Source of the DNA: Martinezella calliandrae
GTDB taxonomy: Bacteria > Pseudomonadota > Alphaproteobacteria > Rhizobiales > Rhizobiaceae
Assembly: GCF_030272695.1 (NCBI RefSeq)
Contig: NZ_JARFYN010000029.1
Span: 1 to 64,000, forward strand
Length of the DNA: 64,000 nucleotides
Reading direction: 5' to 3'
Of the stretch, positions 25,595 through 34,860 are shown one piece after another. Below the pieces are notes generated by a model, which saw only the letters and a list, made by a program, of their open reading frames with translations, did no database searches and had not been told where the DNA came from. Position numbers and translations under genes: made by a program. The first letter of the stretch is position 1. Every line of letters starts with the position of its first letter.

Positions 25595-26842
25595 CTAGTA
25601 CGAGATTTTCCCATCAACGATAGGCTGCGACCCTGAGGAAAGTTGCTGTTTCAACACCTGTTTCGCGTCATCGCTTATGATCGACATCGGAGCGACGACG
25701 GCGATCTTTGCTGCTGATCCCGCCAGGTCGGCCGTTCGAACGGCTGCCATTCCCACTCGATTCGCGAGCGAGGCTTTTCCGGTGTCCAGCGACTGTCCTG
25801 CCAGCTGCCGTCCAAGCAACTGGACCATGTCCCTGTTATCGGCAAACGTATTGTGGCCCAACGCGTCGTCTGCTTTGACTGAGCTCGTATCGATGACCGT
25901 CACTCCGAGCTTTGCCAGATCCGCAGCATAGGGGGTCGAATCGAAGCCGCCGACGCGCGTGACGCCGCCGGAGAGCCATTGCGAAACCTGCAGCGCCTTG
26001 TCCCTCGTTGACGAATAGATCGTGAAATGCGGGCGTTGCGGCCCCATTTCGATCATCTGCCGGCGAAACACGTCGATATCGATATCGGGCGAGGCCAGGA
26101 TAACGTTCCTGACTTTGGCCGGAATCGTCCCGTTGCGCATGGCAACCCCGCGCAAGGCCTCTGCGGTCAGCCAGGATCCCATGGAATGAGCCAGGATCGT
26201 CACCTCGCCGACATCGGGGCTTCTGGCAGATTGCAGGATCAGATCCTCCAGCGCCCGCCGTGAGAAATTCGTACTCTCCTTGTCGTAGATATAGTCGAAG
26301 ACATTGGCGCGCGAGGGCCAGGTGAAGAGGATTGGCGCGGCATCCGTTCCGCAATCATGGGTGATCTGCGCGAAGCGAAAGACGGCATCGGCGTAGGTGT
26401 TGTTGAAGCCGTGCACGAAGATGACGACCTGCCGCTTGGCGTTGCGCCTCTTGTTGAACCATTCAAAAATGCTGCGTTCCGATGCAACCTCTCCGACTTT
26501 CAGGACGGCGAATTCCTTTTCGGGATTTGCCGGCACATGTGACGGCCATTGCACCTCGCCAACCTTGCGGTTTCGATCCGGAGGGATGGAAACGACGATA
26601 TCATTGAGGGAAATCGCCGTTCCCCGCTCGCCGGAGTAAAGTTCGCCCGGTTTGTCGGTCGGCTGGCGCGTCGTCGCCACTAGCATGTCCACCGTGCTCG
26701 TGCTTGGCCCTGCGGTTGCAAGCGGCTGGAGAACATTCTCCAGCCGTCCCGCACATCCTCCCAATATCGGGAGAGCCATCAGCACGCTGGCAAGCAGATA
26801 ACGGCCGCTGCCGGCAAAGGCTCTTCGTCCAGCCTTAAACAT
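25595..26842 (-). CDS. Lipoprotein alpha/beta-hydrolase (DUF900 family)
   Basis: A 415-residue protein with a lipoprotein signal (basic N-terminus, hydrophobic core, lipobox LGGC near residue 29). The hydrolase core is seen as VVIFVHGFNNTYADAVFR (oxyanion region) and the nucleophile elbow AHSMGSW (GxSxG-like, with Ala replacing the first Gly). The segment SPDIDIDVFRRQM is typical of DUF900 esterases. The substrate is unknown. It lies 12 bp downstream of the RND pump gene in the same direction, so it may be co-transcribed. Confidence 0.88.
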   Translation of the reverse strand: MFKAGRRAFAGSGRYLLASVLMALPILGGCAGRLENVLQPLATAGPSTSTVDMLVATTRQPTDKPGELYSGERGTAISLNDIVVSIPPDRNRKVGEVQWPSHVPANPEKEFAVLKVGEVASERSIFEWFNKRRNAKRQVVIFVHGFNNTYADAVFRFAQITHDCGTDAAPILFTWPSRANVFDYIYDKESTNFSRRALEDLILQSARSPDVGEVTILAHSMGSWLTAEALRGVAMRNGTIPAKVRNVILASPDIDIDVFRRQMIEMGPQRPHFTIYSSTRDKALQVSQWLSGGVTRVGGFDSTPYAADLAKLGVTVIDTSSVKADDALGHNTFADNRDMVQLLGRQLAGQSLDTGKASLANRVGMAAVRTADLAGSAAKIAVVAPMSIISDDAKQVLKQQLSSGSQPIVDGKISY

Positions 26843-26854
26843 AGGGTCATCCCG

Positions 26855-29800
26855 TCAGTGCTGTGGTTCTTCGCGGGGAATTCTGAACCAGGCAACATAA
26901 AGTGCCGGCAGGAAGAGCAGCGTCAGGACCGTGCCAACCACAATTCCGCCCATCATCGCATAGGCCATTGGACCCCAGAATATCTCCCTGGAGATCGGGA
27001 TGAGCGCCAGCGTCGCTGCGGCGGCCGTCAGCATGATGGGCCGCATGCGATGTTCCGTCGCTTCAACGACGGCTTGCCAAGCTCTCACACCCTCACTGCG
27101 AAGGTGCTCGATCTGGACAACGAGGATCACCGAGTTGCGGATCAGAATGCCGATCAGTGCCAGGACACCCAGGATCGCAACAAATCCCAACGGCGCATTG
27201 CTGAGTAGCAAAGCTGCGACGACACCGATCAGTGCCAGAGGTGCGACGGCGAAGACTAAAAAGAGCCGGCTGAAACTCTGCAACTGGATCATCAGGATCG
27301 TTGCCATGATGAACAGCATCAGTGGCGCTACCGCCACGATTGGTCCCTGCGCTTTTGCGCTTTCCTCGACCGAACCGCCCTCGACGATACGGTAGCCACT
27401 TGGAAGGCCCTTCCGAAACTTGTCGACCCTCGGCTGCAGTTCGTTGACGATCGTCGCCGGCTGTGTCGATCCGACAACCGCGGCCTTGATGGTAATGGTC
27501 GGTATGCGTGTCCGCCGCCAAATCGTCGGCTGTTCCAGCTCGTAGTGGAAGTTGGCAACTGCCGAGAGGGGCACGGACTTGCCGTTGGAGCCGGCGAGTT
27601 GAAGGTTCTGCAGCGTCTCGATCGAGCCGCGCTCGGTCGTCTGGGCCCTGCCGATCACATCGACCAGATAGATGTCGTCCCGAATGTTTGTCGCCGCCGT
27701 TCCCTCGACGATGCCGTTGAGAGCCGTTGCGATATCTTGTGACGAAACGCCCAATTGCCGCGCCTTGTCCTGAAGGACGTCGACTTTGACGACGCGCGAG
27801 GGTTCGTTCCAGTCGAAGGTCATGTTGGACAGCAAGGGATGTTGGCCGACGATACCAGCAAATTGCTGCGCGATGTCCCGGACCTTCTGGATGTCAGGCC
27901 CACTGATCCGATATTGTACCGGCTTGCCGACCGGAGGGCCGATGTCGAGCAGCTTCACGAACGCATCGGTTCCAGGGAAGGTGTTCGTCAGATAATCCTG
28001 GAGTTCAGCTTTGACCTTGTCGCGAACGTCAAGTCCCTTGGTGACGATCACCGTCTGGCCGAAGGAGACGTCTGGTGTCTGCACGTCAAAGGACAGTATG
28101 AAGCGAGGGGCCCCTTGGCCGACATAGCTCGTCCAATGATCGATGTCCTTGTTGTTGGCCAGTATCTCGCGTTCGAACCTGGCCATCTGCTTGTTCGTCT
28201 CCGAAATCGAACTGTTCTGCGGCAGGTTCCAGTCAACGATCAGTTCGGGTCTGTCGGAGGAAGGAAAAAACTGTTGCTGCACGAGGCTCATCCCGCCAAT
28301 GGAGAGGGCAAACGCAGCCGCAGTCGCACCAATAGTTATCCAGCGCCAGCGAAGGGCGACGCCCAAAAGCCAAGCAAATGCGCGTGACACGCGACCTTTC
28401 TGATCATGGTGAGATTTCATTGTCTTCGGAAGGATCGTCACGCCCAAAAGCGGCGTGAACAGCACAGCAACGATCCATGAAACCAGGAGCGAAACCGCGA
28501 TGACGACGAAAAGAGTGAACGTAAATTCGCCGGCGGCGCTGGTGTTAAGGCCGACGGGGATAAAACCCGCAACCGTAACAAGCGTGCCCGTCAACATTGG
28601 GAAGGCCGTCGAGGTATAGACGTATGTCGCTGCCTTTCTTAGATCATCACCCACCTCCAGTCGGGCAACCATCATCTCAACGGCGATCATCGCGTCGTCG
28701 ACGAGAAGGCCGAGGGCGATGATCAGAGCCCCAAGCGAAATACGCTGCATGGAAATGCCGCAATAGGCCATGACGAGAAAAGTAATCGCCAGCACGAGCG
28801 GAATGGAGATGGCAACCACGAGCCCTGCCCGAACGCCGAGGCTGATGAAGCTGATCGCAAGGACAATGACGATCGCCTCGAACAATGCGCGCGTGAAGCC
28901 CGACACGGCCTCGTCGACGACGGCGGGCTGATCGGAAACGCGTTGGACGTCGACGCCGATCGGGAGGTCGGCGGTCACCTGTTCAATCTCCTTGTCGAGC
29001 GCCTTTCCGAATTCAAGCAGATTTGCCCCACTCTTCATTCCGATGGCAAGCCCGATCGCGGGCTGACCGTTATATCTGAACAGGGATGAGGGAGGATCGA
29101 CGTAGCCGCGTTTGATCGTCGCGACGTCGGTCAACGGAAAGAAGCGGTCGTTGACCCGAAGATTGATCGATTTGAGGCTTTCCTCGGATGTGAATTGGCC
29201 GCTGACCCGCAAGGCGATGCGTTCGGGACCGGCATCGACGAAACCGGACTGTGTGACGGCATTCTGTGCCTGAAGCGTGTCGATGACGGATTGCTGGTTA
29301 AGCCCAAGAGCGGCGATCTTGCGCGTAGAAAATTCGAGATAGATGGCCTCGTCCTGCGCGCCGATGATATCCACTTTGCCGACGTTGGGAACCGTCAGCA
29401 CCTTGGCGCGCGCATCTTCAACCAGATCACGAAGCTGGCGCTGTGTCAGCCCGTCGCTGGTAAAGGCATAGATATTGCCGAAGACGTCGCCGAAGCTGTC
29501 GTTGAAAAACGGCCCGACGACACCGCTCGGAAATTCTCCCTTGATGTCGCCAATCATGTTGCGGACCCGCGTCCAGATGGCATTGACATCCTTGGCCTTG
29601 GTCGTCGGCAGAAGCTCGACAAAAACGGTTGTCTGGCCGGCAACCGTCTCGCTCTTCGTATAGTCGAGCGAATCCAGTTCCTCGAGCTTCTTTTCGATGC
29701 GTTCGGTGACCTGCTTGGTCACTTCCTCCGCTGACGCGCCAGGCCACTGCGCCTGAATGATCATGGTCTTGATGGTGAAGTCGGGATCTTCTTCACGGCC

Positions 29801-29905
29801 GAGACCGATATAGGAAAACGCGCCGGCTAGAATGAAGACGATCATGAAGTACCAGACGAGCGAACGGTGTTCGAGCGCCCAATCGGACAGGTTGAATTTT
29901 TTCAC
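26855..29905 (-). CDS. RND efflux transporter (AcrB/MexB-like inner-membrane pump)
   Basis: A 1016-residue proton-driven drug or solute exporter with the two-fold RND layout: 12 membrane segments and two large periplasmic loops. Membrane segment 4 carries LIIALGLLVDDAMIAVEMM, with the paired Asp residues of the proton relay. The opening KKFNLSDWALEHRSLVWYFM and GREEDPDFTIKTMIIQAQWPGA (split here by a variable residue) place it in the subfamily that works with lipoprotein adaptors. It sits 12 bp after the second adaptor gene. No outer-membrane channel gene is visible. Confidence 0.94.
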   Translation of the reverse strand: MKKFNLSDWALEHRSLVWYFMIVFILAGAFSYIGLGREEDPDFTIKTMIIQAQWPGASAEEVTKQVTERIEKKLEELDSLDYTKSETVAGQTTVFVELLPTTKAKDVNAIWTRVRNMIGDIKGEFPSGVVGPFFNDSFGDVFGNIYAFTSDGLTQRQLRDLVEDARAKVLTVPNVGKVDIIGAQDEAIYLEFSTRKIAALGLNQQSVIDTLQAQNAVTQSGFVDAGPERIALRVSGQFTSEESLKSINLRVNDRFFPLTDVATIKRGYVDPPSSLFRYNGQPAIGLAIGMKSGANLLEFGKALDKEIEQVTADLPIGVDVQRVSDQPAVVDEAVSGFTRALFEAIVIVLAISFISLGVRAGLVVAISIPLVLAITFLVMAYCGISMQRISLGALIIALGLLVDDAMIAVEMMVARLEVGDDLRKAATYVYTSTAFPMLTGTLVTVAGFIPVGLNTSAAGEFTFTLFVVIAVSLLVSWIVAVLFTPLLGVTILPKTMKSHHDQKGRVSRAFAWLLGVALRWRWITIGATAAAFALSIGGMSLVQQQFFPSSDRPELIVDWNLPQNSSISETNKQMARFEREILANNKDIDHWTSYVGQGAPRFILSFDVQTPDVSFGQTVIVTKGLDVRDKVKAELQDYLTNTFPGTDAFVKLLDIGPPVGKPVQYRISGPDIQKVRDIAQQFAGIVGQHPLLSNMTFDWNEPSRVVKVDVLQDKARQLGVSSQDIATALNGIVEGTAATNIRDDIYLVDVIGRAQTTERGSIETLQNLQLAGSNGKSVPLSAVANFHYELEQPTIWRRTRIPTITIKAAVVGSTQPATIVNELQPRVDKFRKGLPSGYRIVEGGSVEESAKAQGPIVAVAPLMLFIMATILMIQLQSFSRLFLVFAVAPLALIGVVAALLLSNAPLGFVAILGVLALIGILIRNSVILVVQIEHLRSEGVRAWQAVVEATEHRMRPIMLTAAAATLALIPISREIFWGPMAYAMMGGIVVGTVLTLLFLPALYVAWFRIPREEPQH

Positions 29906-29917
29906 GGGGATCTTTCC

Positions 29918-30988
29918 TTAATCTACCCTGACGGCCTGGCCGTCGGCAAGCTTGTGAACTCCGGCAGTGACGATGCGCTCGCCAGGGTTGACGCCTTCGG
30001 TGATCCTCACGGAACCGCCCTCGACGGGGTCACCATCGATCTTGATCGAACGAATGGAGACCTTGCGAGCCGCGGTATCGACCACCCAGACGTTCGGCTT
30101 CCCGTCTTTCATCAAGACGGATGAGGACGGCAGCAGGGTCATCGGATCTGCAACAACAGTCGCGGTTGCGGTGACGACTGAGCCCAGGCGAAACGCGGCC
30201 GGCGGATCGACAAGCGTAATTTTCGTGCGTCGTGTGCGGGTCGTAGCCTCGGCTTCTGGGGCGATCTCTCGGACGACACCGCTTGCGCGGATGGTCGGAT
30301 CCAACTGCAGAGCGACCTCGAAGGGCGACCCCACCTTGAGACCGTCGAAGCTTGCCACTGGTATGTCGATAATGGCATCGCGCTGGTCAGGGCGGGCGAC
30401 GGTGGCGATGCTTTGGCCTGCGGCCACGACCTGGCCCACCTCAGCCGAAGTCGCTGTCACGACGCCATCGAATTCCGCGCGAAGCTGCGCGTAGCCCAGC
30501 TGCTCCTCTGCCTTGTCCAGATTGGCCTGTGCCTTGGCGACCGAAGCGCTCGCACTCTTGCGTCCAAGCTCCGCCTCTTCGTAGGCCGCTTCACTTCCTG
30601 ATCGGCTTTCAAGTAAGGACCGCTGGCGTTCTTCCGTGGACGTGGCATTCGCTAACTGCGCCTGGGCATTCGAGAGTTCGGATTGCGAACTCTTGACCGC
30701 GAGCTCCAGTGAAAGCGGATCGATCGCGGCAACGACGTCACCCTTTTTGACGATGTCGCCGACGCTAACCTTGCGTGCTATGACCCGCCCCAGAACTCGA
30801 AATGCGAGCTGGGTCTCGATCTTGGCCTCGACCGTCCCCGGCAGGGTCAAGGCAGAAGCGGCGGTGGACTTGGCGACAACCGAAAGCACGGGGCGCGCCG
30901 GCTCGTAATGAGCTTCATCCTGCTTTTGGCAAGACGTCATCAGCAATGACCCGAGGACCGCAACGCCGACAGTGATACGGATATTCAT
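29918..30988 (-). CDS. RND efflux periplasmic adaptor (second)
   Basis: A 356-residue membrane-fusion protein with a lipoprotein signal (lipobox LMTSC near residue 20). It has barrel-sandwich halves (LAFRVLGRVIARKVSVGDIV and the matching TSAEVGQVVAAGQSI), a helical hairpin between them, and a beta-barrel region. It overlaps the first adaptor gene by 4 bases (30985-30988). Two non-identical adaptors precede a single pump, which suggests a mixed or alternating adaptor ring. Paralogue redundancy is the alternative. Confidence 0.92.
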   Translation of the reverse strand: MNIRITVGVAVLGSLLMTSCQKQDEAHYEPARPVLSVVAKSTAASALTLPGTVEAKIETQLAFRVLGRVIARKVSVGDIVKKGDVVAAIDPLSLELAVKSSQSELSNAQAQLANATSTEERQRSLLESRSGSEAAYEEAELGRKSASASVAKAQANLDKAEEQLGYAQLRAEFDGVVTATSAEVGQVVAAGQSIATVARPDQRDAIIDIPVASFDGLKVGSPFEVALQLDPTIRASGVVREIAPEAEATTRTRRTKITLVDPPAAFRLGSVVTATATVVADPMTLLPSSSVLMKDGKPNVWVVDTAARKVSIRSIKIDGDPVEGGSVRITEGVNPGERIVTAGVHKLADGQAVRVD

Positions 30989-32061
30989 TTTGCAGCTCCC
31001 TTGTCGTATGAGACGACTTGGCCCGGTCGCAGGAATTTCGTGCCGTCGGCGACCACTATTTCGCCCGGAGACACGCCCGCCCGTACTGCAAAACGGCGTG
31101 TTTCATAGCCGGAGACATCGATCTGGCGAAGAGACACGCTCGACGAAGTGGGATCGATGATCCAAACGGCCGGCTTCCCGCTTTTCGAGGTCATTGCCGA
31201 CCAGGGCAATTCGATTGCATCCCGCGCGACAGACCGAAAAAAGCCGACAACGGGAGCACCAAGCTGCACGTCCGGTGCCTCTTCGAGACCTACCTTGACC
31301 CTGATCGTCCCGGTCGATGAGTCGATCGTGGGCGAGATTTCGCGCACCGAAGCTTCTATCTTGTGAGCTGGCGCCGAAAGGAGGCTGACGGCGACCTTGT
31401 TTTCAAGCTTGCGACCGAGATAAAGCGACTCAAAGACGTTGAAGACGGCGTCCCGAGGACCGTCATGCGCAAGTGTAAAGACCAGCTGTGCAGCTTGGGC
31501 GACCTGACCAACTTCGGCGTTTCTGGCGGTGATGACGCCATCGGCGTCGGCGCGCAGTTCCGTATGGGAGAACGCGTCTTGGGCTGTGTCGAGTTGAGCT
31601 TGTGCCGATTTCACACTTCCCTGGGCAGTCAGCAGTGCTTCTTGGGCCTGATCGAGCGCAGCGCGGGTCGTAACCTGTGTCTTGAAGAGAGTCTGCTGCC
31701 GGTCGAAAGCCAGTTGGGCCTGCGTCTGCTGGGCGAGCGCCGATTGCAGGTTCGCGGTGGCAACGCCGAGATCGGCTTTCTGTTCCTCGGCATCCATACG
31801 GGCAAGCACCTGGCCCTCCTTCACCGATGAGCCGACATCGACGAGACGTTCGACAATGCGGCCGCTGACCCGGAAGGAAAGGTCGCTCTCGACGCGGGCG
31901 CTGATCTCGCCGGTGATGGCGTTGTTATCGACGACCGGCGTAACCTTGGCCACGACGGTCTCCACGTTCTTTGGCTTTGCCTCGCTCACGCTTTGCTTTT
32001 CGCATGAGGCAAGCGCGACGGCACTGACACCGAGCCAGGCCGCGACAAGGACAGTTTTCAT
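30985..32061 (-). CDS. RND efflux periplasmic adaptor (first)
   Basis: A 358-residue membrane-fusion protein with lipobox ALASC near residue 20. The lipoyl-like motif is seen as LSFRVSGRIVERLVDVGSSV and its partner NAEVGQVAQAAQLVF. It is the first gene of the three-gene efflux operon. The operon promoter region (32062-32167) is shared with the divergent TetR regulator and contains a clear operator palindrome. Confidence 0.92.
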   Translation of the reverse strand: MKTVLVAAWLGVSAVALASCEKQSVSEAKPKNVETVVAKVTPVVDNNAITGEISARVESDLSFRVSGRIVERLVDVGSSVKEGQVLARMDAEEQKADLGVATANLQSALAQQTQAQLAFDRQQTLFKTQVTTRAALDQAQEALLTAQGSVKSAQAQLDTAQDAFSHTELRADADGVITARNAEVGQVAQAAQLVFTLAHDGPRDAVFNVFESLYLGRKLENKVAVSLLSAPAHKIEASVREISPTIDSSTGTIRVKVGLEEAPDVQLGAPVVGFFRSVARDAIELPWSAMTSKSGKPAVWIIDPTSSSVSLRQIDVSGYETRRFAVRAGVSPGEIVVADGTKFLRPGQVVSYDKGAAK

Positions 32062-32097
32062 GATTTGACCTCTCGCATCCGTTCGACAGACGAATAT

Positions 32098-32121
32098 TAT
32101 TGACTGACCAGACAGTCAATA
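32098..32121. promoter_or_regulatory. TetR-type operator between efflux operon and regulator
   Basis: TATTGACTG (32098-32106) and CAGTCAATA (32113-32121) form a perfect 9-bp inverted repeat with a 6-bp spacer, central in the divergent intergenic region. TTGACTG-like half-sites are typical for TetR repressors of AcrR-type pumps. Confidence 0.75.
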
Positions 32122-32167
32122 GAATTTGTCTTGACGGTAGCCCAGCGTTAGCGCTCAAGGTGAAGAC

Positions 32168-32785
32168 ATGAATGATCAGAAGAAGCTCACGCGTGCAGAG
32201 CAAAAAGCTCGCCGGCCCGTTCAGATCTTGGATGCTGCGTTTGAGGAGTTCGTCGAGCGTGGCTATGTCGCCACGCGCGTTGAAGACATTGCGAGCAGGA
32301 TCGGGGTTACGAAGGGAACCATTTATGTTTACTTCGAAACCAAGGAGCAGCTTTTCGAAGCAATGATCCGGCACATTTCGGCGCCCCTCGAAAATTTGCT
32401 GGCAAGCGCTACTGAACTGAAAGGGACCGCTACCGAGCGGCTCCAGAAAAATATCGAACTCATCTACGATCTCATAATCAAGGATCGCAAGTTACGAGAG
32501 CTGATGAGGTTCGTCATCGCCGAGGGTTCGCGGTTCCCACAGATCGTCGATAAGCACCACAACATATTTATCGATCCTATCGAGCGTCAAATGCAGTCCA
32601 TTATCGATGAAGGGATAAAACTTGGGGAGTTTCGACCGGCGCCAGCGGCGTTCGCCGATGCGGTCGTTGCGCCTGCCGTCGCCTTCCTATTCTTCAAGCT
32701 CCTTTTTGATGAGCGGCGAACGCTGGACAAAGCAAGCTATCTAAAGGCACACATTGATCTCGTTTTGCACGGACTGATCGTGTGA
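32168..32785 (+). CDS. TetR/AcrR-family repressor of the efflux operon
   Basis: A 205-residue regulator. The N-terminal helix-turn-helix reads ILDAAFEEFVERGYVATRVE, then GVTKGTIYVYFETKEQLF, a textbook TetR domain (residues about 15-62). The C-terminal ligand domain is diverse, as usual. It is divergent from the RND operon and probably represses it, and itself, through the 32098-32121 palindrome until an exported compound binds. Confidence 0.93.
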   Translation: MNDQKKLTRAEQKARRPVQILDAAFEEFVERGYVATRVEDIASRIGVTKGTIYVYFETKEQLFEAMIRHISAPLENLLASATELKGTATERLQKNIELIYDLIIKDRKLRELMRFVIAEGSRFPQIVDKHHNIFIDPIERQMQSIIDEGIKLGEFRPAPAAFADAVVAPAVAFLFFKLLFDERRTLDKASYLKAHIDLVLHGLIV

Positions 32786-32817
32786 TCCACTCGGATCATA
32801 AGCAAGGAAAGGCCCAA

Positions 32818-32964
32818 ATGCGTTATAATTGCGCCGTCGTCGCCATTGCCGGCCTCGTGGCGTGCGCCTCAGCGCCTCCAACTGCATACTGCCCAATAAC
32901 CAGCGCCCCTGATCCTGTCCGTCGCCCCCAAGCCACTCTCTCTGCCAAGGACAAGCGCTTGTAA
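32818..32964 (+). CDS. Small putative lipoprotein
   Basis: A 48-residue product, MRYNCAVVAIAGLVACASAP onward, with a short signal and a lipobox-like LVAC. An AAGGAAAGG ribosome site lies about 5 bp before the ATG. It follows the TetR gene by 32 bp in the same direction. The rest is Pro-rich with no known domain. It could be an entericidin-like small lipoprotein, but no family match is evident. Confidence 0.5.
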   Translation: MRYNCAVVAIAGLVACASAPPTAYCPITSAPDPVRRPQATLSAKDKRL

Positions 32965-33058
32965 ACACACCGAAATACGCGTGTTTGTGGACGGAAACTA
33001 GTCTAGCAGGGTCCGAAAGAGCGTCAAGTCCGCGACCGCTTCGGGCGCATGGTTGCCT

Positions 33059-33811
33059 TCAGGTGAGCAATGAGACCTTCCCGCTAGCGACGTCATATCG
33101 GGCCGGCACGACCTTCAGCTTGCCCTCCGCCACCGCTCCCGCGATTATCGGGGAGGCTTGGCTGAGCAGGCCCGCCTGGATCTTCGCATTGACGTCGATG
33201 GCAGCGTCGAGATCGGGCCCGGCGGCATCGACGGCCGGGCGGATGGGCGCATAAAGCGCGCTGATCTGGCCCGGCACCGACTTGCCGTCGATGGTCGCTT
33301 TGACCGCCCCGCAATTGCCGTGTCCCAGCACCATGAGGACCTTAGTTCCGAGGACGGCGACGCCATACTCTAGGCTCGCCATGATTTCGGGTGTCGTGAT
33401 GTTGCCGGCGACGCGCGTGACGAAGACATGGCCTATGGTCTGGTCGAAGACCAGTTCCACCGGCACGCGCGAGTCCGCGCACGATAGCACGGCGGCGAAG
33501 GGCTCCTGCTTTTCGGCGGTCTTGGACTTGAGGATCGACAGATCCTCGTTGAGAGATTCCATCTCACCAGCGACGTAGCGCTTATTGCCGTCCATCAGCG
33601 CCTTGAGAGCTTCGTCCGGCGTCAACGTGCTCTGGGCTGACGCCGGCTTGACACCGGCGACCGGGCCGCCCGCCAGCACTGCGGCCGAGGCAACTACGGA
33701 CCTGCACAGGAAGCCTCGTCGCGACAGGTCCGGCCGCTTGTTGCGCGCCGTATCGCCCGTCGAGCAGTCAATGCAGGTGCATGCGTTCTGGATTGCTGAA
33801 CTTGTTTCCAT
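33059..33811 (-). CDS. Tat-exported beta-carbonic anhydrase
   Basis: A 250-residue beta-class carbonic anhydrase, which interconverts CO2 and bicarbonate. Zinc ligands are visible: Cys with the Asp-Arg pair in SCADSRVP, and His/Cys in GHGNCGAV. The first 65 residues contain a Cys-rich start and a twin-arginine motif (SRRGFL) before a hydrophobic stretch ending near PASAQS, so export to the periplasm by Tat is likely. The start at 33811 is supported by TTGGGGGT upstream; a start at 33823 is possible. Confidence 0.92.
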   Translation of the reverse strand: METSSAIQNACTCIDCSTGDTARNKRPDLSRRGFLCRSVVASAAVLAGGPVAGVKPASAQSTLTPDEALKALMDGNKRYVAGEMESLNEDLSILKSKTAEKQEPFAAVLSCADSRVPVELVFDQTIGHVFVTRVAGNITTPEIMASLEYGVAVLGTKVLMVLGHGNCGAVKATIDGKSVPGQISALYAPIRPAVDAAGPDLDAAIDVNAKIQAGLLSQASPIIAGAVAEGKLKVVPARYDVASGKVSLLT

Positions 33812-33960
33812 CGTAACCCCCAAGTAGATGCGATTGCATAAGGAGCCGGCTAAGCAAGTACTACAAGAACCCGTGCCCGATTGTCTCCCCCTTGTGGCGA
33901 ATTAGCAAGCTCTGCTGCGGCTCCTCTCGATGCGACCCCGAACCGTACCATGCTTGGCAT

Positions 33961-34527
33961 TTAGTCCTTAAGGTCAGTTCGTCCACCAACACGAATCAGG
34001 TCAGCGAGAACCGACCGAATTTCCGGCCAGGGAAATTCCTCGTTCTCATTCGAGGGTTCGCCCTTCTTCAGAATCGCGAACAACTTTGCCGTAACGCCGG
34101 CAACCGAGAGCGCTCTGGTGCTCCAAAGGTCTGCTGCTAGTCGATCCTCGATGTCAGCTGCATATTCTTCCGTCCGTTTTGCTTCTTGATATTCGACCAC
34201 CTGGTCAGTTGTCTGCCAAGCGGCAGATGACATCGCATTTGGACCAACCGTCGAGTATAACTTTGTTTCAAGTCGCTGCTGCCGCTCGCAGAGCAGCGAA
34301 AAATGCTCGTAAGCGGTCATCCACTCTTGCCAGTGTAAGACAGCAGGATCTTCCTCTTGGAATGCCGGTGTCGGTTGGTGCAGCTCCGAATCCACCTTCG
34401 GCGACAGGAAGGCTGCCACGAACAAGAAGGGATCGAGCTTGACCGCGGATTGCAGTTTTCCCGCTTTTTTTGAGTCGGCTATACCCTTCGTACGAAATTC
34501 TCCCGACATCATCTGATGCGTTTCCAT
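33961..34527 (-). CDS. Hypothetical protein
   Basis: A 188-residue soluble, acidic protein with no signal peptide or membrane segment and no family I recognise. It contains hydrophobic LFVAAFLSP near residue 35 and a possible helical stretch, HFSLLCERQQRLETKLYS. A plausible ATG lies at 34527. It stands alone between the carbonic anhydrase and an XRE regulator, with no operon partner. Confidence 0.6.
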   Translation of the reverse strand: METHQMMSGEFRTKGIADSKKAGKLQSAVKLDPFLFVAAFLSPKVDSELHQPTPAFQEEDPAVLHWQEWMTAYEHFSLLCERQQRLETKLYSTVGPNAMSSAAWQTTDQVVEYQEAKRTEEYAADIEDRLAADLWSTRALSVAGVTAKLFAILKKGEPSNENEEFPWPEIRSVLADLIRVGGRTDLKD

Positions 34528-34617
34528 GGTTCCGCCCTCGCCTAAAATGCTCGGTTTATTTCCGCTGAGATTTAACTATCTTGCTTTGCGCTAATCCATC
34601 GGACATATCCGACATGA

Positions 34618-34860
34618 TTGCATAATTCGCATTCTGCGGGGATTATAGCCTGGCACATCCGAAAGCTACGGAGGCATAACAACCTCACGCAAGAGAACCT
34701 TGCGGTCGATGCGGAAGTCGATCGAACGGTGATTAGCGATCTTGAACGTGGAAAGCACAATACGTCGGTCGACCTGCTGGATCGTCTGGGTGCAGCACTA
34801 AAAAGATTGCAAGCCCGGCCACCCCATGCCGGTTACGATGGTGAACGGTACAAGCGATGA
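34618..34860 (+). CDS. Short XRE-family DNA-binding protein (3' end disturbed)
   Basis: An 80-residue protein with a Cro/C1 helix-turn-helix: IRKLRRHNNLTQENLA, then DRTVISDLERGKHNTSVDLL. The start is a TTG at 34618; no better codon is in frame, so the start is uncertain. After LLDRLGAAL the frame runs into unrelated sequence (QARPPHAGYDGERYKR) that overlaps an esterase fragment in another frame, so the original C-terminus was probably lost at that junction. Confidence 0.65.
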   Translation: MHNSHSAGIIAWHIRKLRRHNNLTQENLAVDAEVDRTVISDLERGKHNTSVDLLDRLGAALKRLQARPPHAGYDGERYKR

